Of a DNA stretch of 64,000 bases, positions 25,779 through 34,096 are shown piece by piece. The translations under genes and the position numbers were made by a program. Location: NCBI RefSeq assembly GCF_006542425.1, contig NZ_VFID01000014.1, positions 62,001 through 126,000 on the forward strand, in the 5' to 3' direction. A model generated the notes under the pieces. The model was given only the letters and a program-made list of their open reading frames with translations. It was not told the DNA's origin and searched no databases. This DNA is from Pseudoxanthomonas sp. z9 (lineage in GTDB: Bacteria > Pseudomonadota > Gammaproteobacteria > Xanthomonadales > Xanthomonadaceae). Every line of letters starts with the position of its first letter. Within the stretch, counting starts at the first letter, position 1.

Positions 25779-28219
25779 GGCAGCATATCCGGAGCGTAGC
25801 GGTTGTCGTCGTCCGGATCCGGCGCGGTATTGCTCGGCGGGACGAGATAGAGGTCGTCTCGGTAATAGCCGAGGATACCACGGCGCAGGGTGCGCTCCGT
25901 GTCCTGGCCGGCCGAGCCGAGGCCCTTGAGGACGAATTCGACCTGGATGGAATTGTTCATTTCCCCCTCGCGGTTGCGCACGTAGCGGCGCACCACCGCG
26001 CGGACCGCCAGGCAGCAGCTATCCCACTGGATGCCGGCGATGCCTTCCAGCAGCTTGTTGTCCATGAACGAGTGGTAGTAGCGGCCGACGATGCTCCAGG
26101 ACGGGCTGACCGGGTACAGGAACGAGAAATCGCCCTGTTCCAGCAGATCCCGGCGATGGCGGTAGGTCAGGTTGACCACGCCGTCGTCGCCAATCAGGTA
26201 ACGCGCGCGCAGGCTGGCCAGATCTTCCCGGCGGAACTTCGGATCCCACTGGTAGGAGGCGCCGATGGTCCAGCGATCGGTCGGGGCGTAGTTGGCGTCT
26301 GCAATCCACGCCGATTTGCCCTTCAACAGCGGGGCCTCGGAGGGGGATAGGGTGACCTGGCTGTCCTCGAAATAACGAATCTGACCAAGGCTCATGGAGG
26401 CCCGTTCGAAGCCATCGGACTGGCGCAGGAAACGGGTGGTCAACGCCATCGTCAGCTGGTTGGCATCGGATTGGCGATCCGGGCCCGAATAGCGGTTGTC
26501 ACGGAACATCTGGCCCCAGCTGAAAGTGAAGGGGCGGGTGTCGAACAGCGGGATGCCATCCTGCTCGCGATAAGGCACGTTGAGATAGAACAGCCGTGGT
26601 TCCAAGGTCTGCAGGAAGCGACTTCCCTTGATCTCGGTTTCGCGATCGAAGAACAGGCCCATGTCCACCGAGCCGATCGGCAGGCTGCGATTGGGTGATT
26701 CGTCATAGTACGGACGCATCATCGCGTCGGTGACGCTGCCGGCAGGCACGCCCAGCGCGCGCGCCGCGCGGGTGACGGCAATGCTACGGGCCAGGCCTGG
26801 ATCCAGGCGATAGTCGGTATAGCGCCATGCCAGCGTGGGACGGATGTACCAGGACGGCCCTTCGAAGTTCAAGCCGACGGTGGGCTTCAAATCCAGTCGG
26901 GTTCCGCCGTCATGCAAATCGTGCTGGAAGCGCACGGCCTCGCTGCGCAGGCCGATATTAAGCCACTGGCCCAGTGGACGCTCGTAGTTGAAATAGGCGC
27001 GCGGCAACCGGTTGTACGGCAGGGAAGCCTTGGTCAGGTTGAAATCCGACAACTGCCAGGCATCGGCCATGATGCCGCCGTTCCAGAACTGACCCACGCC
27101 GTACAGGCCGGCGGTACTGGTGAGCGTGCTGGCGGTCAGGCCGCCGAGATTGTTGGCGAAATCCTCGACATAGCGGGAGTCGCTGATCCAGACCAGATTG
27201 GCGCGGGCCTGCCAATGCTTGCCGAGGTTGTGGTAACCGTTGAAGCGGAACAGGCCGCGGCTGTCGTCCGGATCCGGATTGCGTTCGGGCACGAATTCCG
27301 GTTCGTGGGAGCGCGTTTCCAGCAGATCGTCGCGATGCATGTAATTGCCCTCGAGCTTGCCGGCACCGCCCCTGTACAGGTAGCGGAACTCGGCCCCGAG
27401 GGCGAAGCCGCGCTCGCTCATGTAGCGCGGATTGAGGGTGGCGTCGTAGTTCGGCGCCAGGTTCAGGTAGATCGGCTGACGGTAGTCGAATCCGTTGCGT
27501 CCGGAATGGCTCAGCGCCGGGTACAGCAGGCCGGTGTGGCGCTGGTCGTCGATCGGGAACTTGAACCACGGCATGTACAGCACTGGCACATGGCCGAGCC
27601 GCACGGTCGCGCCATGCGCCACGCCCCAACCGGTTTCGGTGTTCACGTCGATGCGCCGCGAACGCAGCTCCCAGCGTCGATCGGAGGGATCGCAGGTCGA
27701 GTAGGTGGAGTGCAGCAGGCTGCCTTCCGGACCCTTCATGTCGATGCGATCGGCGCCGCCGTTGCCGCGCCGCGAAACCAGCTGGTACTGCAGGTTGTCG
27801 ATCTGGTGGCGGTCGGCGTTCTGATCGCCGCGCGCGCTTTCGGCGACCAGGCGGATGCCCGCGTCCTGGTAGCGCACGTGGCCTTCGGCGGAGTAGGTGT
27901 CGCTTTCCTGGTCGTAGGTCAGGTTGTCCGCGCCCAGGAACTGGTCGCCACGGACCAGGGCGACGTCGCCCTTGTATTCCAGGTTCTGTTCGGTGCCACC
28001 AAGCTCGTTGCCCTCGATGTGGGTGTCCTGGTTCGCGCGCGCGGCCCGGGCCTGCTCGGTGTTGGCGCCAGCGGCGGGCTGGGGAACGCCGGCGAAGGCC
28101 GGGACGGGATCCTGGATCGGGCACAGCGCCCAGCTCTCGGGCTTCTCGTCCGCCGCCAGTGCAGGCAGGCACAGGGCGATACTGAAGGGCAGGGGCAGCA
28201 GGCGAAGGACTGGACGCAC
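25775..28219 (-). CDS. lptD: LPS-assembly outer membrane protein LptD
   Basis: Outer-membrane barrel that inserts LPS at the cell surface. It has a signal peptide (LRLLPLPFSIALCLPALA), an N-terminal OstA/LptA-like domain (NLTYDQESDTYSAEGHVRYQD), and a long 26-strand barrel. Cysteines in WALCP, STCDPSDRRWE and the adjacent pair WDSCC match the disulfide-forming positions of E. coli LptD. The start is placed at GTG 28219 because it begins the signal peptide exactly, as I recall for Xanthomonas LptD; the frame is open to an ATG at 28291. The product is 814 residues. Confidence 0.93.
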   Translation of the reverse strand: MRPVLRLLPLPFSIALCLPALAADEKPESWALCPIQDPVPAFAGVPQPAAGANTEQARAARANQDTHIEGNELGGTEQNLEYKGDVALVRGDQFLGADNLTYDQESDTYSAEGHVRYQDAGIRLVAESARGDQNADRHQIDNLQYQLVSRRGNGGADRIDMKGPEGSLLHSTYSTCDPSDRRWELRSRRIDVNTETGWGVAHGATVRLGHVPVLYMPWFKFPIDDQRHTGLLYPALSHSGRNGFDYRQPIYLNLAPNYDATLNPRYMSERGFALGAEFRYLYRGGAGKLEGNYMHRDDLLETRSHEPEFVPERNPDPDDSRGLFRFNGYHNLGKHWQARANLVWISDSRYVEDFANNLGGLTASTLTSTAGLYGVGQFWNGGIMADAWQLSDFNLTKASLPYNRLPRAYFNYERPLGQWLNIGLRSEAVRFQHDLHDGGTRLDLKPTVGLNFEGPSWYIRPTLAWRYTDYRLDPGLARSIAVTRAARALGVPAGSVTDAMMRPYYDESPNRSLPIGSVDMGLFFDRETEIKGSRFLQTLEPRLFYLNVPYREQDGIPLFDTRPFTFSWGQMFRDNRYSGPDRQSDANQLTMALTTRFLRQSDGFERASMSLGQIRYFEDSQVTLSPSEAPLLKGKSAWIADANYAPTDRWTIGASYQWDPKFRREDLASLRARYLIGDDGVVNLTYRHRRDLLEQGDFSFLYPVSPSWSIVGRYYHSFMDNKLLEGIAGIQWDSCCLAVRAVVRRYVRNREGEMNNSIQVEFVLKGLGSAGQDTERTLRRGILGYYRDDLYLVPPSNTAPDPDDDNRYAPDMLP

Positions 28220-28355
28220 GCGGTACCGGGCTCCGGGACGGTTCGGTTCAGAAACGGCGGTTAGCTTGCCGGATCCCCGGCATCGCGGCAATGAAAACCC
28301 CCGGCCGGTTTCGGGTCTGGTTCATGCAGCCCGAAGGCGTCGCCAGCGGGTGCCC

Positions 28356-29264
28356 TCAGCGCAGTTCGTCGACATGGGCGGCCGCGCACTCCTTCAGTGC
28401 CTCCAGGTCGTAGCCGCCTTCCAGCATCGAGACCACCCGCCCGTCGGCGTGGCGGCAGGCGATCCGGCGCAGCTCCCGGGTCAGCCAGCCGAAATCCTCG
28501 GTTTCCAGCATCAGGTCGGCCAGCGGGTCGCGCATGTGGGCGTCGAAACCGGCCGAGATCAACAGCAACTGGGGGCGGAATTCCTCCAGCGCCGGCAGCA
28601 GCTGGTCGGCCCAGGTGTTCTGGAAGCGGAAGCCGCCGCTGCCCGGCGGGAGCAGGGCGTTGAACACGTTGCCCGTGCCGCGCTCGTAGGGCGCGCCGCT
28701 GTAGGGAAACAGGCCCGATTCGTGGGTGCTGAAGTAGGCCACCCGGGGGTCGTTGTAGAAGATCGCCTGGGTGCCGTTGCCGTGATGCACGTCGAAATCG
28801 ACGATGGCGACCCGCTCCAGGCCGTGTTTATCGAGCGCGTGGGCGGCGGCCACCGCAATGTTGTTGAACAGGCAGAAACCCATCGCCGTACCGGAAGTGG
28901 CGTGATGACCGGGGGGGCGCACGGCGCAGAAGGCGGTGCCGGTTTCCCCGTGCATGACCGCGTCGACCGCGGCGATGCCGGCTCCCGCGGCACGCAGCGC
29001 GGCCGCGCGCGAGGCCGGGACCATCACCGTGTCCGGGTCAAGCATGCGATGGCCTTCGAAGTCGGTATCGAGCACGTCCTTCAGCAGCGCCTCGTCGTGC
29101 ACGCGGCGCAGGTCACCCAGTTTGGCCAGCGGTGCTTCGCGCCATTCGAGGTCGCCATGCCCGCGGCGCAGCACTTCCAGCACCACCTCCAACCGTGCCG
29201 GCCGTTCCGGATGCTCGGGACCGGGATCGTGCGACAGGCAGGCGGGATGGGTGTAGATGATCAC
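28356..29264 (-). CDS. Histone deacetylase-like (acetylpolyamine amidohydrolase/class II HDAC) protein
   Basis: Zn-dependent deacetylase fold of 302 residues. It carries HPERPARL, the His pair in AVRPPGHHA, FCLFNNIAVAA, the Zn-binding IVDFDVHHGNGTQ and SAGFDAHMRDPLADL, and ends with MLEGGYDLEAL. The natural substrate in bacteria may be an acetylated polyamine or a protein lysine. No ATG fits: the GTG at 29264 lies four bases after the stop of the upstream adenosyltransferase gene, indicating a shared transcript. Confidence 0.88.
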   Translation of the reverse strand: MIIYTHPACLSHDPGPEHPERPARLEVVLEVLRRGHGDLEWREAPLAKLGDLRRVHDEALLKDVLDTDFEGHRMLDPDTVMVPASRAAALRAAGAGIAAVDAVMHGETGTAFCAVRPPGHHATSGTAMGFCLFNNIAVAAAHALDKHGLERVAIVDFDVHHGNGTQAIFYNDPRVAYFSTHESGLFPYSGAPYERGTGNVFNALLPPGSGGFRFQNTWADQLLPALEEFRPQLLLISAGFDAHMRDPLADLMLETEDFGWLTRELRRIACRHADGRVVSMLEGGYDLEALKECAAAHVDELR

Positions 29265-29268
29265 GGCG

Positions 29269-29829
29269 TCAGGTGGGACGCCGCCGCTCGTGGTTCCAGA
29301 GCACTTCGCCGTGGCCGTCCGCGCGGGCCAGCACTCGCGCCAGCACGAACAGCAGATCCGATAGCCGGTTGAGGTAGCGGATGGCTTCCGGCCGCACCGC
29401 ATCGTGGCGGGCCAGGGTGACGGTCTCGCGTTCGGCCCGGCGCACGATGGTGCGGGCCAGATGGCAGCGCGCGGCGGCTTCGCCGCCGGCCGGCAGGATG
29501 AAATCCTTCAGCGGCGGCAGCGCTTCGTTGTAGTGATCCAGGCGCGCTTCCAGCGCATCCACGTCCTCGCCGGTGATGGCGGCGTGGCCGGGAATGCACA
29601 GTTCGCCGCCCAGGTCGAACATCTGGTGCTGCACGACCGTCAGCAGCGCGGCGACGTCCTCCGGGACGTTCGGCGCGGCGAGGATCACGCCGATCGCCGA
29701 GTTGGCCTCGTCGACCGTGCCGTAGGCGTTGACCCGCGCCGAATCCTTGCCGACCCGGCTGCCGTCGCCGAGGCCGGTGGTGCCGTCGTCGCCCGTGCGT
29801 GTGTAAATCTTGGAAAGGCGGTTGCCCAT
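29269..29829 (-). CDS. Cob(I)alamin adenosyltransferase, PduO type
   Basis: Adenosylates cob(I)alamin using ATP to make coenzyme B12. The 186-residue product has the conserved N-terminal ATP-binding segment KIYTRTGDDGTTGLGDGSRV, then NAYGTVDEANSAIG, and the C-terminal RTIVRRAERE and YLNRLSDLLFVLAR. The ATG at 29829 gives a standard N-terminus. It lies between an upstream membrane protein that may import B12 and the downstream HDAC-like gene, all on one strand with gaps of 16 and 4 bases. Confidence 0.94.
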   Translation of the reverse strand: MGNRLSKIYTRTGDDGTTGLGDGSRVGKDSARVNAYGTVDEANSAIGVILAAPNVPEDVAALLTVVQHQMFDLGGELCIPGHAAITGEDVDALEARLDHYNEALPPLKDFILPAGGEAAARCHLARTIVRRAERETVTLARHDAVRPEAIRYLNRLSDLLFVLARVLARADGHGEVLWNHERRRPT

Positions 29830-29845
29830 CGCGGCGTCCCTTCGC

Positions 29846-30454
29846 TCAGCGCGACGCCTTCTGGTGGCCCAGGCGTGCGAGTTGTTCGATGCCGACGTGG
29901 GCAATCACGGCCAGGCCGACGTAGATGGCGGCCACGCGCAGGTAGGGGACGAACCAGTCGCTGTAGTTCTTCCACCAGCCGGCGACGGTGGGGTTGGGCA
30001 CGACATCGCTGGACAACCAGTAGAAGCTGCCCTGGCTCAGCAGGTGGCAGACCACCACCGAGGCGAACAGGCTGGCCACGGTCACCGCCAGCACGCGGCC
30101 ATGCTGGCCGGCGTGGGTGGCATGGAAACGACGGACCAGCAGGCCGCCCGTCCACAGGGCGAAATAGGCAGGTACCAGGAACCAGTACGCCGCCGAGGTG
30201 CAGTAGTGAGCCCAGAAGTTCATGCCCTGGCCGCTGATCACCAGGTAATCCACCGCGACGGCCAGCACCATCAGCAACGGGAACGCCCAGCGGGTCCAGC
30301 CGCGCAGGTAGAAACCGCCGAGGAAGAACACCGCCCACGATGCATCCGGCACCGGGCCGAAGTGGGTCAGCGTGGCCGGCAGGTGCAGGCGGGTGGCCGT
30401 CATCAGCAGGACCAGCAGGACGAGGATGGCGGCGCGTTGGGAGTTCGTGTTCAT
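29846..30454 (-). CDS. Polytopic membrane protein, candidate BtuM-like cobalamin transporter
   Basis: A 202-residue protein with about six hydrophobic helices. It is not a family I can name with certainty. Its size, helix count, and position directly before a cobalamin adenosyltransferase fit BtuM, a solitary S-component-like B12 transporter of Gram-negatives. BtuM uses one conserved membrane cysteine (Cys80 in the Thiobacillus protein) to bind cobalamin; here C85 in FWAHYCTSAAYWF is the only cysteine in the first 100 residues. The 111-base region to the divergent ubiH gene is too short for a typical cobalamin riboswitch, and none was seen. Confidence 0.6.
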   Translation of the reverse strand: MNTNSQRAAILVLLVLLMTATRLHLPATLTHFGPVPDASWAVFFLGGFYLRGWTRWAFPLLMVLAVAVDYLVISGQGMNFWAHYCTSAAYWFLVPAYFALWTGGLLVRRFHATHAGQHGRVLAVTVASLFASVVVCHLLSQGSFYWLSSDVVPNPTVAGWWKNYSDWFVPYLRVAAIYVGLAVIAHVGIEQLARLGHQKASR

Positions 30455-30565
30455 GCAGACGGATTCCGGAGGCTCAGCGCACCATTCTAGCGGACCGCGG
30501 CGCACGCCGCGCCCGGCCGGCGCGCGGGCACCGGTCCGCGCCGGCCGAGCCGGTATCATGTGGGC

Positions 30566-31774
30566 ATGACGCAACGGCATGACGTGGTAATCGTGGGAGG
30601 CGGCCTGGTCGGCGCCAGCCTGGCCATCGCCCTGGACCGCCTGGGCATCGACGTGGGCCTGGTGGAGGCGACGTCGGCGGCGGCGATGCCGGCAGTGTTC
30701 GACCAGCGCAATCTCAGTTTCGCCGCCGCCACGGTCAATGCGCTCACCGCGCTGGGCGTGATGCAGAAGCTGCGGGCCTCGCCCGGGCCGATCCGCCGCA
30801 TCCACATCAGCCGCCAGGGTGACTTCGGGCGGGTGCGCCTGGACGCCGCGGATTATGGCCGCGAGAGCTTCGGCCAGGTGGTGGTGGCACGCGATTTTGG
30901 CGAAGCGCTGGAAGCGCGGCTGCGGGAATTGAACCATGTCGCCCGCTACCGTCCTGCGCGTTTCGTCGCGCTGGAGGAGGGTGGCGAAGGGACCCGCCGG
31001 TTGCGGCTGGCGGGCGATGCCGGCGAGCAGATGCTGGAAGCGCGCCTGCTGGTGGCCGCCGATGGCACCCGCAGCCAGTTGCGCGAGGCGCTGGGTATCG
31101 GCGCGCAGGAACACGATTACGGGCAGACCCTGTTCGTCGCCCGCGTGCGCGCCGAGCAGGCACCGGATGGCACCGCCTACGAGCGCTTCACCGCGACCGG
31201 CCCGACCGCGCTGCTGCCGCGCGGGGATCGGCACTTCGGTGCCATCCACGGCGTGCCCTCGGAGCAGGCGGCGAGCGTCGGGGCGCTGGACGAAGCGGCC
31301 TGGCTGGCTCGCCTGCAGCAGGCGTTCGGCTGGCGGATCGGACGCTTCCTGGCCAGCGGCGAGCGCAGCATGTATCCGATTGCCCGGGTCGTGGCCGAAC
31401 GCCTCACCGCGCCGCGCGCGGTGCTGATGGGCAATGCCGCGCAAACCATCCATCCGATCGGCGCGCAGGGATTCAACCTGGGCCTGCGCGATGCGCTGAC
31501 CCTGGCCGAACTGATCGGGCAGGGCGGCGATCCCGGCGCTGACAGTCTGCTGCGGACCTATACCGGACGGCGCGCCGAGGATCGCCAGCGTACCCTGGCG
31601 TTCTCCGACGGGCTGGCCCGGCTGACCGCCAATCCGGCCCCGCTGCTGCGGCCGCTGCGAAGCCTGGGCCTGGCGGCGGTGGACGTGTCGCCCACGCTGC
31701 AGGCGTATCTGGTCGGCGGCGCGATGGGCTTCCGCGGCGACGTGCCGGCGCTGTGCCGCGAGGTGGCGGCATGA
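30566..31774 (+). CDS. ubiH: UbiH-type FAD-dependent ubiquinone hydroxylase
   Basis: Flavin monooxygenase of the UbiH/UbiF/VisC/COQ6 family, which hydroxylates the ubiquinone ring. FAD motifs are HDVVIVGGGLVGASLAIAL, the DG segment LLVAADGTRSQLRE, and VLMGNAAQTIHPIGAQGFNLGLRDA. The assignment as UbiH (C4 hydroxylase) rather than a paralogue is by likeness and context. I chose ATG 30566; a GTG lies two codons upstream. It overlaps a second family member by four bases. Confidence 0.85.
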   Translation: MTQRHDVVIVGGGLVGASLAIALDRLGIDVGLVEATSAAAMPAVFDQRNLSFAAATVNALTALGVMQKLRASPGPIRRIHISRQGDFGRVRLDAADYGRESFGQVVVARDFGEALEARLRELNHVARYRPARFVALEEGGEGTRRLRLAGDAGEQMLEARLLVAADGTRSQLREALGIGAQEHDYGQTLFVARVRAEQAPDGTAYERFTATGPTALLPRGDRHFGAIHGVPSEQAASVGALDEAAWLARLQQAFGWRIGRFLASGERSMYPIARVVAERLTAPRAVLMGNAAQTIHPIGAQGFNLGLRDALTLAELIGQGGDPGADSLLRTYTGRRAEDRQRTLAFSDGLARLTANPAPLLRPLRSLGLAAVDVSPTLQAYLVGGAMGFRGDVPALCREVAA

Positions 31775-32949
31775 GCCGGCGCGGGCAGATGGACGCGGTC
31801 ATCGTCGGCGGCGGCGTGGTCGGCGCGGCCTGTGCGCTGGCGCTGGCCGAAGCCGGCCTGGAAGTGGCGCTGATCGAAGGGCGCGAACCGCCGCGCTGGT
31901 CGCCGGACGTACCGGACCTGCGTGTCTATGCCTTCGCACCGGACAACGCCGCGCTGCTGGAGACGCTGGGCGTGTGGCGCGCGATCCGCGAGGCGCGCGT
32001 GCAGCCCTATCGCCGCATGTGCGTCTGGGATGCGGCGGGCGGCGGCGACATGGTGTTCGATGCCGACACGCTTGGCCATGCGCAACTGGGCTGGATCCTG
32101 GAGAACGCCTTGCTGGTCGACCGCCTGTGGGCGGCGTTGCCGGCGGCCGGCGTACGCCTGCATTGCCCGGCGCGGGTTCAGGAGGTCGAGCAGGACGACG
32201 CGGGCGTGCGCCTGAAGCTGGAGGACGGCACCCGGCTGGATGCGCGCTTGGCGATCGCCGCCGACGGCGCCGATTCCAGCCTGCGCAGGGCGGCCGGCGT
32301 GGCCGTGTCGCAGCACGACTATGCCCAGCGCGGCGTGGTCGCCTACATCCAGACCGAGCGGCCACATGAAGACACGGCCTGGCAGCGCTTCCTGACCACC
32401 GGTCCGCTGGCGTTGCTGCCGTTCACCGAAGGCCGCAGTTCGATCGTGTGGACGCTGCCGGACGCCGAGGCAGCGCGCGTGCTGGCATTGGATGACCAAG
32501 CCTTCGCCCGGGAACTCACCCGTGCATCGGCGGCCCGCCTCGGCGAGGCGCGGCCGGTCTCCGCGCGGGCGGCGTTCCCGCTGCGCCGGCAACTGGCACA
32601 GCACTACGTGTCGGGACGGATCCTGCTGATGGGCGATGCCGCGCACGTCGTGCATCCGCTGGCGGGGCAGGGCGTCAATCTTGGCCTGCGCGATGTGGCC
32701 GGACTGCATGCGCTGGTCCGCGATGCCCAGTCGCGCCGGGTCGACTGGAGCGCCCCGCACCGGCTGGCGCGCTGGGCGCGCCAGCGCCGCAGCGAAAGCA
32801 CGACCGCCGCCTATGCCTTCGACGGCATCAACCGGCTGTTCTCCAATGACGAACTGCACCTGACCCTGCTGCGCGGACCCCTGCTGGGCCTGGCCGGCCG
32901 CCTTCCACCGCTGGCCAATCTGTTCTGGCGCCGCGCCTCCGGCTTGTAA
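31771..32949 (+). CDS. Second UbiH/UbiI/VisC-family FAD hydroxylase
   Basis: A 392-residue paralogue of the preceding gene. It has MDAVIVGGGVVGAACALALAEAGL, LAIAADGADSSLRRAAGV, and RILLMGDAAHVVHPLAGQGVNLGLRD. Tandem pairs of this family usually supply two different ring hydroxylations of ubiquinone synthesis (for example C5 by UbiI); which one this does cannot be read from the sequence. The ATG at 31771 overlaps the ubiH stop. A hairpin follows the gene. Confidence 0.87.
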   Translation: MSRRGQMDAVIVGGGVVGAACALALAEAGLEVALIEGREPPRWSPDVPDLRVYAFAPDNAALLETLGVWRAIREARVQPYRRMCVWDAAGGGDMVFDADTLGHAQLGWILENALLVDRLWAALPAAGVRLHCPARVQEVEQDDAGVRLKLEDGTRLDARLAIAADGADSSLRRAAGVAVSQHDYAQRGVVAYIQTERPHEDTAWQRFLTTGPLALLPFTEGRSSIVWTLPDAEAARVLALDDQAFARELTRASAARLGEARPVSARAAFPLRRQLAQHYVSGRILLMGDAAHVVHPLAGQGVNLGLRDVAGLHALVRDAQSRRVDWSAPHRLARWARQRRSESTTAAYAFDGINRLFSNDELHLTLLRGPLLGLAGRLPPLANLFWRRASGL

Positions 32950-32955
32950 TCGCAG

Positions 32956-32973
32956 AGCGGAGCTCGCTCCGCT
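32956..32973 (+). terminator. Hairpin terminator after the ubi hydroxylase pair
   Basis: Seven-base stem AGCGGAG / CTCCGCT with a CTCG loop, seven bases after the stop codon, followed by GCTCTTCTT. A plausible weak intrinsic terminator. Confidence 0.5.
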
Positions 32974-33047
32974 GCTCTTCTTGGCGGTGCCTCAACGCAA
33001 GTGCGGCGTGTCGTTTCCGCGCGATGACAGGATTGCCCCCATCCCAA

Positions 33048-33199
33048 CCTTCCCCCGCAGGCGGGGGAAGGGGTGACACCCGCGAGGAAACGCGCGAACG
33101 CGCAGACGGCCCCCTCCCCCGCGCGCGGGGGAAGGGCGACACCCGCGAAGAAACGAGCGCAACACGCAAACGGCTCCCTCCCCCGCGTGCGGGGGAGGG
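33048..33199. repeat. Array of three G-rich hairpin repeats
   Basis: Three near-identical palindromes sit in one intergenic stretch. Each has a C-rich arm followed by a G-rich arm. The first is CCTTCCCCCGC-AG-GCGGGGGAAGG (33048-33071), the second covers about 33111-33136, and the third is CCCTCCCCCGC-GT-GCGGGGGAGGG (33176-33199). The intervals share a related core, GACACCCGCGA-GAAACG, so the unit repeats about every 64 bases. The 317-base gap 32950-33266 holds this array and the ubi terminator, and no gene I can support. Such elements are widespread in xanthomonads. Confidence 0.8.
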
Positions 33200-33266
33200 C
33201 TGGGGTGGGGGCGCTCCAACGCAAGCGGCGCTACAAGTGGACTTGCTCGGCGCCCGGCGCGGCTAA

Positions 33267-33989
33267 TCACCCCGGCAGGAACGGGAAAACCAGCTTGAGC
33301 AATGCCTTCAACCCACCCTCGGCGGTACTGGCGATGGCGTCCGCGCCCAGGCTGTTGAGGGCGTTGCGGGCGTCCTGCCAACGCAGTTTGCCGACATCCT
33401 TCTTCAGCAGTTCGGCGACTTCCTCCGATGTGGGGGCCAGCTTCTTCAGTTCACCGCGGATATGCGCGGGGTCAGTCTGCAGGAAGCCCCAGCGCTCGGC
33501 GATCGCCAGCAGGGTGTCGAAGCGCACAGCGACCACTTCGCGGTTGCGTTCGTAAACCGGCAACGCGCCGACATCCAGGATGGCCTGCTCGAACTGCTGC
33601 TGGTCGTCCGGATGCTCGACCCGGACCGCCAGGAAGCCATCCTTGCGGCTGCGCTCGCTGACATGCTTGGCCCCGGCGCGCAGGTTGGCCTCGGTCAGTA
33701 CGGTGGCGACGATGCGTTGCAGCGCGGCCTCGCGCTCCTCGGGCACCAGTGCCCGCCAGCGCGCATAGCCGTCGCGCCGCAGCGCCTTCACCTTGGCTGG
33801 GGTGACCCGCAGCTTGCCGGCGACCGTGAAGTTGGACTCGGCGCGATCGATGGCGCCGTCGCGTTCCAGCAGCACGAAGATCAGCAGTTCCAGATCCCGC
33901 TTGGTCAGCGACTGGAACCCCTGCAGCAGGGTCAGGCGCAGGAATTCGTTGCCGAACGCGGCGGGATCCTTCAGTTCGATGGGCAGCAT
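33267..33989 (-). CDS. Unknown protein with possible N-terminal HTH
   Basis: A 240-residue protein I do not recognise. Codon use is like its neighbours, and it begins with a plausible ATG. The N-terminal third (LTKRDLELLIFVLLERDGAI, then KLRVTPAKVKALRRDGYARW) reads like a helical or winged-helix DNA-binding region. The middle is charged. The last 15 residues are hydrophobic (ALLKLVFPFLPG), suggesting a membrane or partner contact. It stands alone between the hairpin array and an SMP-30 gene, with no shared operon. Confidence 0.7.
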   Translation of the reverse strand: MLPIELKDPAAFGNEFLRLTLLQGFQSLTKRDLELLIFVLLERDGAIDRAESNFTVAGKLRVTPAKVKALRRDGYARWRALVPEEREAALQRIVATVLTEANLRAGAKHVSERSRKDGFLAVRVEHPDDQQQFEQAILDVGALPVYERNREVVAVRFDTLLAIAERWGFLQTDPAHIRGELKKLAPTSEEVAELLKKDVGKLRWQDARNALNSLGADAIASTAEGGLKALLKLVFPFLPG

Positions 33990-34096
33990 GGGAGGGGCTC
34001 CGGGTCAGGGAAGCATCTTGCCATGTGGGCATGTCACGGCCTGAGACCCCGTGCGGCGGAGCTCACAAAACCCGGACGGGCCGTGCGCCGGATGGG

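Noticed and set aside
30455-30565. Cobalamin riboswitch upstream of the B12 genes
   Set aside because: The gap is only 111 bases and shared with the divergent ubiH promoter. The conserved B12-box was not seen.
33048-33199. Possible CRISPR array
   Set aside because: The repeats are perfect palindromes with related, not unique, intervals and only three copies. No cas gene is present.
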